Part shown: piece after piece, positions 35,914-49,840 of the stretch
Layout: the number at the start of each line of letters is the position of its first letter
Numbering within the stretch: position 1 is the stretch's first letter
NCBI RefSeq assembly: GCF_000189635.1
Contig: NW_002476218.1
Location: 310,001 to 374,000, forward strand
Source: Tetrahymena thermophila SB210
Lineage: Eukaryota > Ciliophora > Oligohymenophorea > Hymenostomatida > Tetrahymenidae
Reading direction: 5' to 3'
Length of the DNA: 64,000 nucleotides
Notes under the pieces: model-generated
What the model was told of the DNA's origin: nothing
Seen by the model: only the letters and a program-made list of their open reading frames with translations
Databases searched by the model: none
Position numbers and translations under genes: made by a program

Positions 35914-38135
35914 TTTTAATACTTGTGATTTTTAATTATTTAGTTTATTTGCAAAATTTTAATTTATGAAATCTTTCTAAAAATAATAGAAGTATTTGTT
36001 TTAGTTTATATATTTAACAATAAATTGATAATTGTTTTGATGAAAAAGATTTGTGAGATAAATAATATCAATCAATATACCATTAGAAATCAATAAAGAA
36101 AGATATAATTGCTAAGATTCTAGTATAATTCTAAAGAGAAAAATCTATTAATCAATTAGTAAATTAAACCAATGACTAGATTAGTGTATAATAAATTAGA
36201 ATCAACTTTTTAATATGACATCATATCTACCATTTTTGATGATACTAATATTACTCTTACAAGAATATTTTATGAAATTATTTGTATTAAAGAGAGTGTT
36301 AATATAACCAAAACATTACATTTATTTAATAAATTAAAAATTAAATGAAAATATAGTATTTAATTATTTATCCATGTCATCTATTAAAATTTTTTTATAT
36401 CTGCTGTACTACCAATAATACATGATTTTATTTAAATATAAATGAAGTAGATATATTAAAAAAATATTGATGTTTCATTATATTTTAATTCAAAAACAGA
36501 GTATTCTTCTTTTATAAAAAGCAAAACACATATATTCTTTTCAAAATATTTTTACTAAAACACTTTTTTAATTATATTTTGTAATTACTTTATTATAGCG
36601 GTGTTAAAGGAAAAAAACATTATTAAAAGCAAAAGTAATATCTATATTTAGATTTTATAAAATGAGATCTTTAGTGGAAATTAATTTAACTATTAAAAAT
36701 ATTAAAATCAATATTATGAAAAATATAAAACAGAATTAAAAATTTTTAAAAAAGAAATTTAACTAATTTTGCTTATATTTTATACTTTAAATTAACCTAA
36801 AATATTTTAAGTTTTTAATTTTTATGAAAGTAAATGAAGTTATTAGTAGAAAATAAAAGATCATATCAATTTTTTACTATTTAAATGAATTTTTAGCAAA
36901 TATAATTTTGGATAAAACTTTAAAAGTTTGAAATGCAGAATTTATTTTATAGAGATATTTTTATTAAATTAGTCTTGAAAGTGCTATTTGTAGAGTTTTA
37001 ATTGAAATAAATCTTAATAAAACCCTTTATTTTTATAATCAATTATGGCTGATATAAGAAGTAAAGAAAAAGCATTGATAAAATAAATTAATTTACTAAT
37101 TTGTGTGATTTAAAAATATATTAATAAAAAAATAACAAATAAAATAAATATTTTATTTGAAACATATACCAAAACAGATATTTTTAATATAAATATTCCT
37201 AATTAACAAGTTTTGAATAAAAAAATTTAATTACTTAAGATCATCTCTAGTAGATACAATCAAATTAAATGTTTAATATTTTAATAACTTTTATTTATAC
37301 ATTTTAATAATAAAGATTATATGATCATTATTAATTCAATAACTTATTAGAATATTATTAATTTTTAAAATTTAAAATATCTAATGAAACTAAAATTTAT
37401 TGATAATATTTTTATTGAAATAATTTATTTTCTCTAAATAAATATCTCATTTTATTTAATTCAAATTTAAAATATTTTTTTGAAACTGTAAAAATATAAA
37501 ATAATATTTTTTTATTTGTTTATAATTAGAAGAAAAATATTAACTTTCTTTTTAAATGTTAAAATTTTTCAATAAAATAAATATGGGAGTAATCGAGACT
37601 AAAAATTATTTTTAAAACATAAAATTAAATCACTAAATTAAATATAGATAAACTGATAGGGATTTCTTTAGTATGATGATATTTTTTGGCATTAAAGCAA
37701 GCATCCAATTAATCTATTATGTGTTATTTTAAAATAAATGTTTTATTTAAATTCTAATGGTGATTGTTTATTATGAACAAAAATTATTATTTTATACTTA
37801 ATATTTAAATTTTCAAATTTAATGGTTTAAAGATTTCTGCTTTTTTAGGGTTTAAATAAAATAAAATAAAAATAATTATAAACAAGCAAGCAAGAATAAT
37901 TGAATAAAAATCAAAAATAAATAAATAGTTAGCATAGTGAAAATAATAATTGAATAAATATAAGCTAATTATTTAATTAATTAGGCATATAGCAAAAAAG
38001 ATATTTATCATAATAAATAATAGATAGATAGATTGATTGATAAATTTTGTAAGACACTTAATATACTATATAAGTTGTTTGAGATATCAAATTAGGGGAA
38101 TATAAATCCATAATATACAAGAATTATAAGAAAAA
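35914..38135. other. AT-rich divergent intergenic region
   Basis: 2.2 kb between prolidase (-) and the propeller/solenoid gene (+), among the most A+T-rich parts of the window. It holds both promoters. Short AAGC (near 37884) and ATAG/ATTG runs (near 38018) occur. No ORF of coding quality was seen. Confidence 0.65.
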
Positions 38136-41100
38136 ATGGATAAAATGATAGAAGAATAAATATAGGATAATATAAGCAATGACTAGAATATGAAAAATTT
38201 ATGTTTTAAAGATTACATTTGCTATAAAGAAGTTATGGTTGGGACTATCAAAAATATGAGATAATTAGAGATAAGCAATAAACAGTAGACTTAGAATGTA
38301 GGATAAGAAAATAAAAAGGGTAGCTTAGTGCAAACACCACATAGAGAGTTCATTCAAACATTCAGTTTTTAAAATAGCATTTATATAGCGTAATTAACAC
38401 TTAATTCAATTTTATTATTAGCAAAATTAGTTATTTTTATTTTATTAGTAGAAGATATGTTTGCTTTGTGGCGGGCATATTCTTTTAAAATCATTAAAAA
38501 AATTTGTATCTAAATATTATTTTATTATTAGTTACGTTAATGGAAATTTAATTAGAATTTTGAGACAAAGATTTGTAAAAATAATAAGTTAATAATAATC
38601 TGACTACTAAGAATTTTTTTACACATTGAATGAAAATATTTGTAACTAAATATTTTTTATGGGAGTAGAAAATGCTAATCACGATAGTTAATTGAATAAT
38701 AGTGTAATTATCATTATTCCCTGTGCAAACGGACAAATATATGTTAAGCAATTAATTGAAAGAGATGCCCTAAAGAGGGAACTCAACATCGAGTCTCATG
38801 GGCAAATTATTTACAGTATTGGATAAGTTTATTCAAATAATTTAAAGCAAAGGATTGAATTATGTGCATGTCTTGCTAATTAAAAAGTATTTTGCTATGA
38901 GATAGATGTAGGATCTTTGAATGAAAATGATTTGAATTTTATTAGACATACATCAGAAATAAAACTATTTGATAATTTTTTAAATTAATTTTACTATCAA
39001 AAACTTAAATAAAATTAAGATTAGCTATTTACTCACATTATCCCTGTCTCTCGCTTCATATTATTAGCAGTAAGTAAAGATTTTAAGCTCAAAGTCATAA
39101 ATTTCAAGCAAAAATAAGTGAAAATAGAATACTCACTTCTGAATGATAAAGAAACAATATCACTACTTGACCCTTTCAAAAATGTTAAAGTGAGTGCTCT
39201 TATTAACAATCCTCTCTAGCTCAGTACTTTAAATAACTTACAAAATGTTGTAAATGTTCTGATATCAGTTTCTTTTATTAATAACTCCATAGTTAATTAT
39301 ATCTAGCTCTTTAATTTAGAAGTTTTTCCTTAATAAGAGCTTGGCTAATTACCAATAGCTCCAGACTAGTTTTTATCAGGACTGATAGGAAATGACGAAA
39401 GAATATTAGAATCTGGGAATCCTTTGGGTTAATGCACGAATGTTAAATTTGGAGAACTAACAGAAATTTATTCTTATTAGAATAAATCAGAAATAATAGA
39501 TGTAAATTTAAGTCCAAAAGGAATATATATAGCATCAATTCCTTCAAACTTAAGCTCATCGATTCAACTTTTGAAGTATGAAGACATCATGAATATATCT
39601 AACTCTTTATCAATATCGACTGTGTTTTCTGCTGACTTTAACATAAGAAATCTTCTTCAGCAAGACCTTCTTTACTTAGAAAATGATGATTCAAATATGG
39701 CTGTAAAGTTTTTAATAGATATTTATTTAATAACTTATTATTTCAAGCATTCAACTATTTATTATTTTTATAATTTCATAGTTTAAAGAGTATCCACTGA
39801 ATAGACTATTTCGTTCTGATAGATTCCCTCTTAAATTAATACACGAATTCTACAGTCGCTATTAAGAATTTAGATTCTAAGATAATTACATTGGCAATGG
39901 TGATATAAAAAGAGTTAGTGAATAACTATTAAACTAAAATGAATTAAAATTTGAAACAGCTGTAAAAAATTCATTAATGAGTTTAACAAACAATTGGTTT
40001 ACAAAATACCCAGTTTTAGCTATTCATACAGATATCAGAAACAGCGATATGTTACCAGTAATAATTAGAGAGAATGGTTTGTTTAATCTTGTGCCTATGT
40101 GTTTTTATGAAAGCTTAAACTTTAAATTGAATGAATTTGTGTCTGAATACAACAGCTCTCTCAAAAACTAGTCAACATTCCGTGACTATAGCTCAAAAAC
40201 AGTTCCCTAAAATAAATATTCATAAGATTTTTCAAATACAAGCATTTATTTAAAATATTAAAATTGGTGTGAACAACTTACACAAGAAGACTCATCAAAT
40301 TATCTATCATAGATTTTTGAACTGCTTTCATGGACAAAGTTATTTTTAATTCCTGATATTCAAAATTGCCTAAACTAATGTCCTTATGGAATGTCATTCA
40401 TTTAATGTATACAACAAGGTATACAATCAGCATCAAACACTCTTTCATATGAAGTAAATTTTTGCATTTCATTATTTTAATATTGCTGATTAATTTCATT
40501 TTGATTCCAAAATTATTATTTAAAGATATTTTATTAATTAATTAAATATTCCTCAAATAAACATACAAAATATCATAAATATAACAAATATATTAATCTT
40601 TGGAATTAGGTTCAGTATTTTTGTTATTTTAGTAAAATTTTTGTTAATAATCATAAATTTCAAAAACCTCTCCTTATGAAAATCATTTTTTTATTGGTCC
40701 TTTTAAGTATTTTTTTGCAAAAAAATTAATTTCTAAATTTTCTAAATTCCATCAATTTTAATAAAAAATTTTTTTTCCTAATTCTTTCTAACATCATAAA
40801 AACATAAATCTGAATTTGAATAATTATTTTTTTTAGTTTACATTATTAACTCATTGAATTGTATTTATATAACACGATTATTTAAATTAAATAGAGTTTG
40901 TCAGACTAGTTTGAAAGTATTCTTTGTGATGAATAATAAAAAAATAAAGTTATTTAATAGATGAAAATACTTTTAGAGGATATATTGGTTGAGTTATTCC
41001 ATGAAAACATTGATGGAAATATTCCTATTAATATAAATTAATAACCTTTAAAAATTAACATAGATTTTTGTGTTTGGAGTAAAAATTTAATAAGTGGAAG

Positions 41101-44054
41101 TATTAGATATAAGATAAGAGAGTTAGTCGAACTTTTGTTGATAATTCTTTCCTTTTTCAAATATATAGAATACAGAAAAGTTACAGAGGAGGACTTATCT
41201 TATTTAGAAAATATTTAATAGATAGTGGCAGTTGCTTATTCTATTACTTATCTATTTGATAAACCTCTTCTATAAATTGATAAAATTAATAAGCTTGCAA
41301 TTAAAAGTGAAGATCAAACATTAGATCATGTTCTGTTTATGGATGTGCTATCTTATTTCATATCTGGTGAACTTTCATAGAGTTACCAAATAGCTGAGTA
41401 TGATCACTTGAATAAAAATAGTATTTGGATGCAATAAAATATAGATAAAGTTGAACTCTCTCTTTTCTAAAATCTAAGCCTCAAATTAACAAATAACTAC
41501 TTACCAAATATTTTGAAGTTCTTAAAAGAAAATCATCAATACGATATTTCCCTTTGTATTTCTTAGTTCCTGAATCAAACACCAGCTGTTTTATATTCAT
41601 AAGCAATGTGCTTATATCAAACATCTTAATATACGAATGTTCTAAACCTTTTACACAAAATTATCTGCTAAATACATATAAATCCCAGTATCCTCAATGA
41701 TGGTCCTTGGACAGTTGAAAAAAATATTTTAGCAATTCACTAAGAATGTAAAGAAAACAAAAAAAGTAATAAATGAATTCAAAAATTTTTTATTTTATAG
41801 TAAAGGATCTAAATATTAAAGAAGATATTAAATTCATCAGATACTGTCTTTTGTATTTTTTCAAAGAAACATTTACTGATTTAAGATGCAAACAAGAGCT
41901 AGCTTAAATGGGTTTACTTCTTTTTGACAAATATGAAGAGGAAGATATATATAGTAATTGCATAAAGAATAGTTAAAAAATACTATGCAAATTAGAATTT
42001 TTGAGGGCTTGCTTCTAATATAGCTTGCAAACTTCAAATCATCAATAAGCTTTTAATTATATAAAATAAATCAACGAAGTTTGTGTAATTTAAAATTTAT
42101 TATTTATTGCACAAAAATAACTTAATTTAAATTAATAATAAAGAAAAGAAGTGGAATTTACAAACAAATATTAGATGAGTGTATACAAAAGTTTGTTCAA
42201 AATTTATGCAATAACGAGAATATAGGATTAATTTCACAATTGATTCATGAAGATGATTTAGCAGAGCAAGTAATTTGAGATATTTCTTAAAACTAGATAT
42301 TAAAGTTGAAAGTTTAAATTTTTTAAATATAAAGGAAAAATATAAACTTATTTTTTTTGGAATTTTTACTTTTAATAAAATTTAAACTTACAATTTTAAT
42401 CTCTACTTTTAAAACATATTTTATTAATACAATTTAAAATTAAATAGATAGAAAAGGTTATAAATGAAGAAAATAAGAGATTGTTACAGAAGATAATTGA
42501 AAATTATTAACTAGAGAGTGACAAATATCTAGATCTAGATAAACAACTTTCAAAAGAAAACCTCTATAAGTTTAATTCTTCGATGAACTTTTATATTTCA
42601 ATCAAAAATTATAAATAAGTAAAATTAAAAAAAATAATTTTCTAAACATAACACAAATTAAATTAGATTCAAAGCCATGCAACTATTTATTTATTTATTA
42701 AAAAATTTAGGCTGGATTATCACAATGGTTCCTTTACAATACTCTTTTGATAATTACAAATATGGATGATTAAGATGACCCTATGCCAAGAATTTTATAT
42801 GAAAATATTATAAACCTTCAAATTTTAGCACTTGCCTAAGCCTAGTTTCTTTTTGAAATGGCTGGCTATGAATAAGACATTGTTATATATGAGAATTATA
42901 GATGTAATTAATTTTATTGTATTTTAAAGTTGCGATAGAATTCCTTATTTATTTTAAAGATTTAGAAAAAAAATAATAATCTGGATTGCTAAATGCCTAA
43001 GATGAAGATATGAACGATTATGATGAGCCAAGATATGCTTTTAACTTCAGCAGCATTTTTAAAAAATCTAGCTAAAATTAGTATATGTTTATTAGCGTCT
43101 CTATGATTCAGAAGCTTATCATCGAACTAGAATCCAAATTATTGATTGAGTAATGTAATCAATCAGATTAAGCCCTCAGGGTTAAAGACCAAGAATCTAT
43201 AATTTAATATCTAATTCAATACAAATGTTATGGACAATTGATAACTTTTTTGCATACATTCAATAAAGACTTTACAGATATTCTGATATATTTTACAGAA
43301 ATGTTTTATGGTAAAAAATTTAAAATCCTTACTTCTTTTTAATTGGTTATAATGATTTTGTTTTTAATAAAAAATTAAATTTTCAAAGATTAAAAATTAA
43401 ATCATCTAATTTATGCAAATTTAGATATTTAAAAGAATTAATATTATTAAAATATTTTCTAAATAGAATAAGACAATGGAAGATTACCTTATGAAGAAGA
43501 TGATATTGATTACTTTTAATTGATTAGAAAGATATTAATTCTTAATTAAAATGATAATTATATGAAGTATTCTGTAATTGTCCTAAAATCATATGGATCT
43601 TGTATTAAAGATAATTCTATTGTTGGAGAAAAAATGAAGAGTTTGGCATACAAATTTAATTTACCAAAAATGAGCAATTTCCTTTTCTAAGCACTTTCTG
43701 ATTTTGGAGAAGATAGAGTAAACAAACAATCATATAAATATTTCTTTAATCAACTAAATTAAATTAATAAAATTTAATTTTTTTTCTATATTTATGAAGG
43801 TTTTAGCAGAAGAAATAGCCTAATAAGCAAAGATAGAATACTAAAATGTTAACTACTTACAAGTAAATAGACAAGTAAATCAAAAATAATACATACCTCT
43901 TCAATTAATTTCTAAAGTAAAATACTATTTTATAGTTAAAAAATAACACTAAGCAATTTTAATTTGAATTATTAAGGTTTTAGACAACAAGAATGCATAA
44001 AAGGAGCATCAACTTACATTAATGCAAATTGCTTCTCTATTTTAAGTAGAATGA
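38136..44054 (+). CDS. large propeller/solenoid-like protein, candidate Nup160-type nucleoporin, ~1516 aa
   Basis: Twelve exons: 38136-38389, 38532-39702, 39782-40453, 40895-41747, 41801-42084, 42144-42269, 42448-42618, 42711-42903, 42930-43310, 43467-43717, 43800-43916 and 43977-44054. All junctions keep frame. The first ~500 residues are beta-strand-like with propeller-type phrases (YVNGNLIRIL, VIIIPCANGQIYVKQL). The rest is helical with alpha-solenoid character (LYSQAMCLYQTSQYTNVLNLLHKI; a final helix ending FQVE). Size and order match the propeller-solenoid scaffold nucleoporins, Nup160/Nup120 best in my judgement, but no signature motif proves it; a coat or vesicle-tether subunit is possible. 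The exon 8-9 intron is very short (26 nt as given, 35 nt with acceptor at 42938). The 441-nt intron 3 has a good donor and acceptor. Confidence 0.6.
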
Positions 44055-45187
44055 TTGGAAGTCCTCCACATTATTATAAATTTATATTTTCACAGTATTC
44101 ACATTTTATATTTATTTTATATTCAAAATAAAAACAGAGAGATATTAATTAATATTAAGAAAAATTCTATTTCCTAATATTAATTTGATAATAAAAAATA
44201 TCATATTACTTATATTTTTATTAATATTAATCCTTTGATTTTTAAAAAAGTTTCGCTTTTTTCACAATCTCATTTGCTAAAAAATTAATTAAATTTCGTC
44301 TAAGTTTTTAATTTGATTTATAAAAATACTTGGAAAATAAAAATGAATTCAAATTTAACAAAGACTTTCAAATTTTAATATAATTGAAAATGCTAAATTT
44401 AATTTTTTTTCTAAATAAATTGAAAATCAAATAATAAATAAGTAATTTTCAATAAATTTATTTTATGATTCTAAAAATTTTGTCAAGTAGGACTATTTAG
44501 TAGTATGTAAAGACTACTTTTTTCTTAAAGTCCTAAATAAATTAGAACTAGTTAAGAGCTAAATTAGTTTTAATATAAATTGAATGAATCAATTCATAAA
44601 AAATAATTAATATTAAAAGAGAAGAATATTTAATAAAATGATTTACGCAATGGCAAATAGTTTTTAAAATTGTAAATTAAGTAAACTATAGATTTATTGT
44701 AAGAAAGAACAACTTGTTATTTGAACTCGATAATTTAGCTAATTTGCTGCATAAATTTTATAGAGTGGATTTATGAAATATCTAAAATAAAAATTTGTAA
44801 ATAGTTTAGCAATGAAGAATTATAATATACTTAATATCGCAAAATAAAACAATTAATAAATCAGTCTTATTAGGCTAGGAACAGGCATATAAATTCATTA
44901 TTGAGCTTATATAATTAAGTATTTATAGCTTTAATCAATAAATTGGCTTTAAAAAAACAAAGCATATCATTCACTAAAGAATATTATGTATGGGAACTAT
45001 ATATGTTTGCAAAAAAATAGGACATTCATATAAAACCAAAAAAATAATTAGAAAGCTCGTACACTGTGATTATTTTATTTGATTAAGAAACAAAGTAAAA
45101 TATTAATACTTCAACACTCACAATCTTGAATAATTTAGAAAGAAAGAAAAATAAACACAAGGCCTCACATCTACCTAACCTCTCTAA
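44055..45187. other. intergenic spacer
   Basis: AT-rich DNA between two plus-strand genes. The last part is the ORC4 promoter and leader. No other gene, RNA or tandem repeat was seen. Confidence 0.6.
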
Positions 45188-47787
45188 ATGGAAGAAGAAA
45201 ATACTTTTGAGCAACGTAACATTATTTTCTCCCAAAATTTTACATTTTTAGAACGTTTTAACCGTGGTTTGTACAATAGAATTGAAAACCATTCAAAAGA
45301 AATTCAAAAAAATTGATAGTGGTATTATTGTCAAATTGGGTGAAATATACAACACACTTTTGAATACCCTAAAGGCATCAGCTCACTCTGCTACTCGCAG
45401 CAACATCATCTTATATGGTCTGCCTGGCTCTGGTAGAAAATCAGCAGTTAGATATGCTATAAGCGAGATTTTTGAAAGAGATACTATGCGCTTAATTCCT
45501 ATTTGGATTGATGCTGGAGTGTTTTAAACTGAAAATGAATTTGCACTTGAGTTAGTGAGACAGATTAAGGCCCAAATAGACGAGGAAGTTGAATTATCAA
45601 AAAATGACATCTTCGACTAAAGCTTCACATTCAAGAACATCGAAGGTTCCCTAAATGTAAACATTTTTTTATTTTAAATGGAGGGAGCAATCAATGAAAG
45701 ACAAGATTTAAGCTATAAATTGGCATATAAGAAATTGCATAAGAATCAAACAAATCAAAGCTATTTTAACTATCATAAACTAAGATTATGAATATAACAA
45801 GAAATAGAAGGAAATAATAGAAAGTAGTACCTAATTTAATTAACTCATAAAAATATAAGAGGAATTTTTTTGGTTACTACATAAATCAATTGAAACCAAT
45901 ACACTAACAATCGATAAATACTAAATTTGATCAATTTATAATTATTGCGCGTACGTAGATTTAAACATTTTCAAACTTTTTTTGATAAATGGCTGATTTT
46001 TATACATTTAAAAGAAAACTATTTTTTTCTATAAAATCAAATTTTTTTAATTTTTGCACATAAATGATGTTTGTTTTTAAATTAAGTTTGATATTCTGAT
46101 TGCTAAATTTTTTCTCAATTAATTTTGGAATGAATGAAATTAATACTTTTCTTCAATTACTTTTATTATAAATAAATCTATAAAAATTTAAGATTACATC
46201 TATAATAGCTTTTCTTTAATCAATTTATCTTCAAACAATTTAAAATAAAATAATTTGAATAAACTTTTAAAAATAATTTTTTATTTTAAAAGAGCTAAGA
46301 TGGAATTTGGGTTCTAATAGTTGACAGGATTGAAAACTTAGTTAGTTAAAAGAGACAATCAGTTCTCTATGCTCTTCTTGACTGGCTTCTAAATAACCAA
46401 AATCGCCTTACATTAATTGGTATTACTTCAGATTTAAAATTTAGTGAGAAACTAGAAAAAAGAGTTAAAAGTAGATTCTCAGCAGAGTAATATATAAAAT
46501 AAAATTTTATATTGTCTGAATTTAAATTGTATTAAAAACATTAGTCACTTGCACTGTATGGGATATGAAATATAAGATTGTGTCTAATTGATAAAAAAAA
46601 GATTTGAAAAAATAGGAGATACAGAATCATGCTAAAAGCTAAGCTAACAATTGGTATTCTTTAATTTTCCATTAAGATTTTGTTTATTCTAATAAGATTT
46701 TCAACAAATTTAGTTAAAGTGCTTTGATTCTAAGGATATATAAAAGTTGTTAGATTTGAACATCGTTTAATTGATGAAACCTATTTAATATGTTTTAAAT
46801 GTTATGTCAACTATGCTTAACTTAATTGATTGTAGAGGTAATTTATTTAACCCTTCTAAATAAATTAGATTAGTTTTTGATCTAAATTTTAATTTTTAGT
46901 AAAATATAATTTTTTTTATAAAAATATTTATTTAGTGTTAGAAAATAAGATAAAAACTAATTTTTTATCTTAATACGTTCATGATTTGCTTCAATAGGCT
47001 TTAGATTTGCATCAACCATTTACTGGTTTAATGTATGTTGAAAGTAGGATTTTATGATTTTTTTTTTATTATTTTAAGAATTAATAATTACCAAACATTT
47101 AAATTTACCAATTTAAATTAAGATTTTGTAGAACTATTTCTAAATTTTCTCAATAACTCAAATGAATACTCAAAACTCCCTATAAAAAATTACATAAATA
47201 GATTTATCTGAAGCTGAGAAGTAAGTTTTGATATGTGTAGCAAGATTGATTTAGCATGAGAAATATCCAATCACATTTAACGCCATTTAAAATGAAATTA
47301 CATAACATAGAAAAGTAAAATTAATAGAAAATTTAACAATTTCTAAATTTAAGATAATTAATATAAAGAGGATGTAATAAGGAACCCACATTTTCTTCAC
47401 ATCAAAAGTATTGTAAAAAGCTACAGAAAACCTTATTCAGCTAAAAATTTTAAGATTACAAGGTAAATAAATCTTTTTTTATATTTCATTTTTAAATTTT
47501 AATTTCACATTAATAATAAAAAGTTATAATAAAAGCTATAAAAATATCAATAAATAAATTTAATTTAATTTTGAAATAATCTAAATTTTATCAAACAAAT
47601 AATCTAAAAATGTTTTATAATATTTTCTTATTATTTTATTTTAGATAACGAAGAAGCAGAAGCTAACGGAAAATTAGACGAAACAAAAAATATAATATTG
47701 TTAGTTGATTTTCAATAACTAAGAAGTTACTTATTTGAAAATGCTGATAAATTACCTGAATCTTTAAAAGATTTAGCAGAAGTTTGA
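45188..47787 (+). CDS. ORC4: origin recognition complex subunit 4, degenerate ATPase site
   Basis: Seven exons: 45188-45215, 45280-45656, 46293-46486, 46545-46837, 46942-47043, 47079-47462 and 47645-47787, 506 residues. AAA+ core: NIILYGLPGSGRKSA (residues ~51-65) at the Walker A position, WVLIVDRIENL (142-150) at Walker B, LTLIGITSDL as sensor-1 strand, and the ORC4-like EKRVKSRFS. The C-terminal part (IDLSEAEKQVLICVARLIQHEKYP) matches the ORC4 winged-helix region. In ORC, subunit 4 normally contributes to an inter-subunit ATP site and DNA binding. The canonical GxGK[ST] is changed to GSGRKS and the Walker B Asp-Glu to Asp-Arg, so nucleotide hydrolysis is doubtful. The 9-codon first exon and the 35-nt fifth intron (47044-47078) are the least certain parts. 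The 636-nt second intron is unusually long and a small extra exon there cannot be excluded. Confidence 0.8.
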
Positions 47788-49795
47788 TTTAATTAAGATC
47801 TCTCAACTCACAAAATATTTATAATAGTAGCCTTTTTTAACTTATTTGAACAAAAATAATCTCTATTTAGCAAAAGCGAGTTTATAGTTCAAAAAAGGTA
47901 AATAAATTGATTAGATTTTTTAATTTTTAAAGCAAATTTGAAAAATGACATATGTTTTTTTCAGTTAACTCAAATTATCAAAGGCTTAGTTAATTCTGTT
48001 TTTAAAAATAAAAGCATTGCAGAAAAAAAAAAAAGAATAGATTTTTTAACTGGAATTACAATTAAAACAATTTATAAAAAAAATTAAATTACTAAATTTT
48101 GTTGTTTATTCAATATTAAACAAATTAAGCTTCATTTATTTTTATAAAATTTTAATTTTACCTTCAAAATAAGATACACATTCTTAAAATTACACTAAAT
48201 TATGTATCAACTCTCAAACCACGAAAATTTTAATCATTTTTTTTATTATATTGAAATTTTATCCCTATTTATTCTTCATCTCATTAAAAAATAGGACATT
48301 ATTAATTAATTAATTATGTTTAAATGCTAGAAATTCACAAAAATAGTTTTTTTATTTAAAATGAATTGAATAAAATAATGATCTGCAAATCGAAAAAAAC
48401 AAAGATCGACATTATTGAGATTTATATTTGCTTTTTTATAGTGAAGAATTAGAAATAGGAATTTAAGAAGAAAAATATCTTCAAATTTAACATTTTTGAA
48501 TCAAAATTTTTTAAATTTCAATATTTTTAAAATTAAGCTGTTAAGGAATCTGAGCTTTCGAATCTCTTCCTAATCAAATTTTTATTTGAATTTTTTATGA
48601 CTAATTTTAAGCAATTATTTGCTTTTTTGAAATTTAAAAAACTCAAAATAGAATTAACTATCTGAAATAACACATGAAAAATATTCTAAAATAATTTTTT
48701 TAATTAAAATTTTGTCATTAATTATTAGATGACATTGTTGCATTTAGTTTGAATAATTTAAAAGAACTTAAGTAAATTTTTTGAATAAATCAAAAAAAAG
48801 ACTTAGAATTTGATAGTAGTTTGAGTAAATTTTTGATAGTGATCAATAATTTAAAAAGAGATTAATTAAATATTGGTTCTTCTGTTTGAATTACAAAATT
48901 TCTACATCTTTTGCATTCTAAATACAAATAGTAGAAGATAAAACATGTTGTATTTTGATAATACTTTACTATTTTTATTGTTATAAATAATCAAGAAGTG
49001 TAATTAATCAATGAAGGAATCAAAATAATTCTAACTCATCTGTGGCCCCCTCTTCCATACAAACACGTGCTTTGAATGGAGCAGCGAAAAAAATATGTAT
49101 TAAAATATAAAATAGAATAAGAAAAGGAAATCTAGAATGTGTAAAGAATTGCTTGCAAGCTTTAGCTAGTTTTGTTTAGAAATATTGCTTGCTAATTAAA
49201 ATTTTTGATATTAATTAAATAAAAAATCCTCGTTTTGCAATTTTATGTAATATCTATTATATATATGTGTACTATTTATAAAAGCTTGGTGCTCTGAATT
49301 AAAATGCAAAACATTCTAGAGAAAAGAAGGACAGATGTAAGCAGAAGGAAGAGGAAAGACTATTGGGTGGTGGCACAGGAAACAAAATTAGTAGTGAATT
49401 GCGAATTTTATGAAAAATAGAACATTATAAATTCATCTTAACAAAATACTACAAGAATTACATACAGACAGGTAAGAATAAACAAGCCAGGTATTAAGCA
49501 AAGGATTTTAGAAGGAAAATACAAAAAAAATAATATAATGAAGCAAGCAAGCAAACAATGTGATAAAAAATAAATTAATTAATTTGAATACAAAAAATCT
49601 TTAATTAAAAATTGCTGCTTCTTGTTTTTTGAAATTTCTTGATCTTTTAATTTCTATCAATTAATTTCTTTCAGATTTAATGACGAAAAGAAGAAGTTAA
49701 TGATTGATTTATTGATTAGACATAAAGAAAAAAAGCGAATTATATTAAAAAAATAAAAGACTCTATAATTATTTTTACTAAACAATTTGATTGAT

Positions 49796-49840
49796 CAATT
49801 GATAGATCAATCAATCGATCCATCCATCGAATCGAATGAT
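49796..49840. repeat. degenerate GATC/ATCA/CATC tetranucleotide tract
   Basis: Successive GATC, AATC, GATC and CATC units such as atcaatcgatccatccatcg, directly visible. Confidence 0.6.

Noticed and set aside
45264-45527. ORC4 beginning at a GTG codon
   Set aside because: A spliced ATG start at 45188 with a 64-nt intron keeps frame. GTG starts are not expected in a ciliate nuclear gene.
45679-45790. Small ORF (ATG 45679) in ORC4 intron 2
   Set aside because: Short, no family resemblance, and not needed to join the ORC4 exons.
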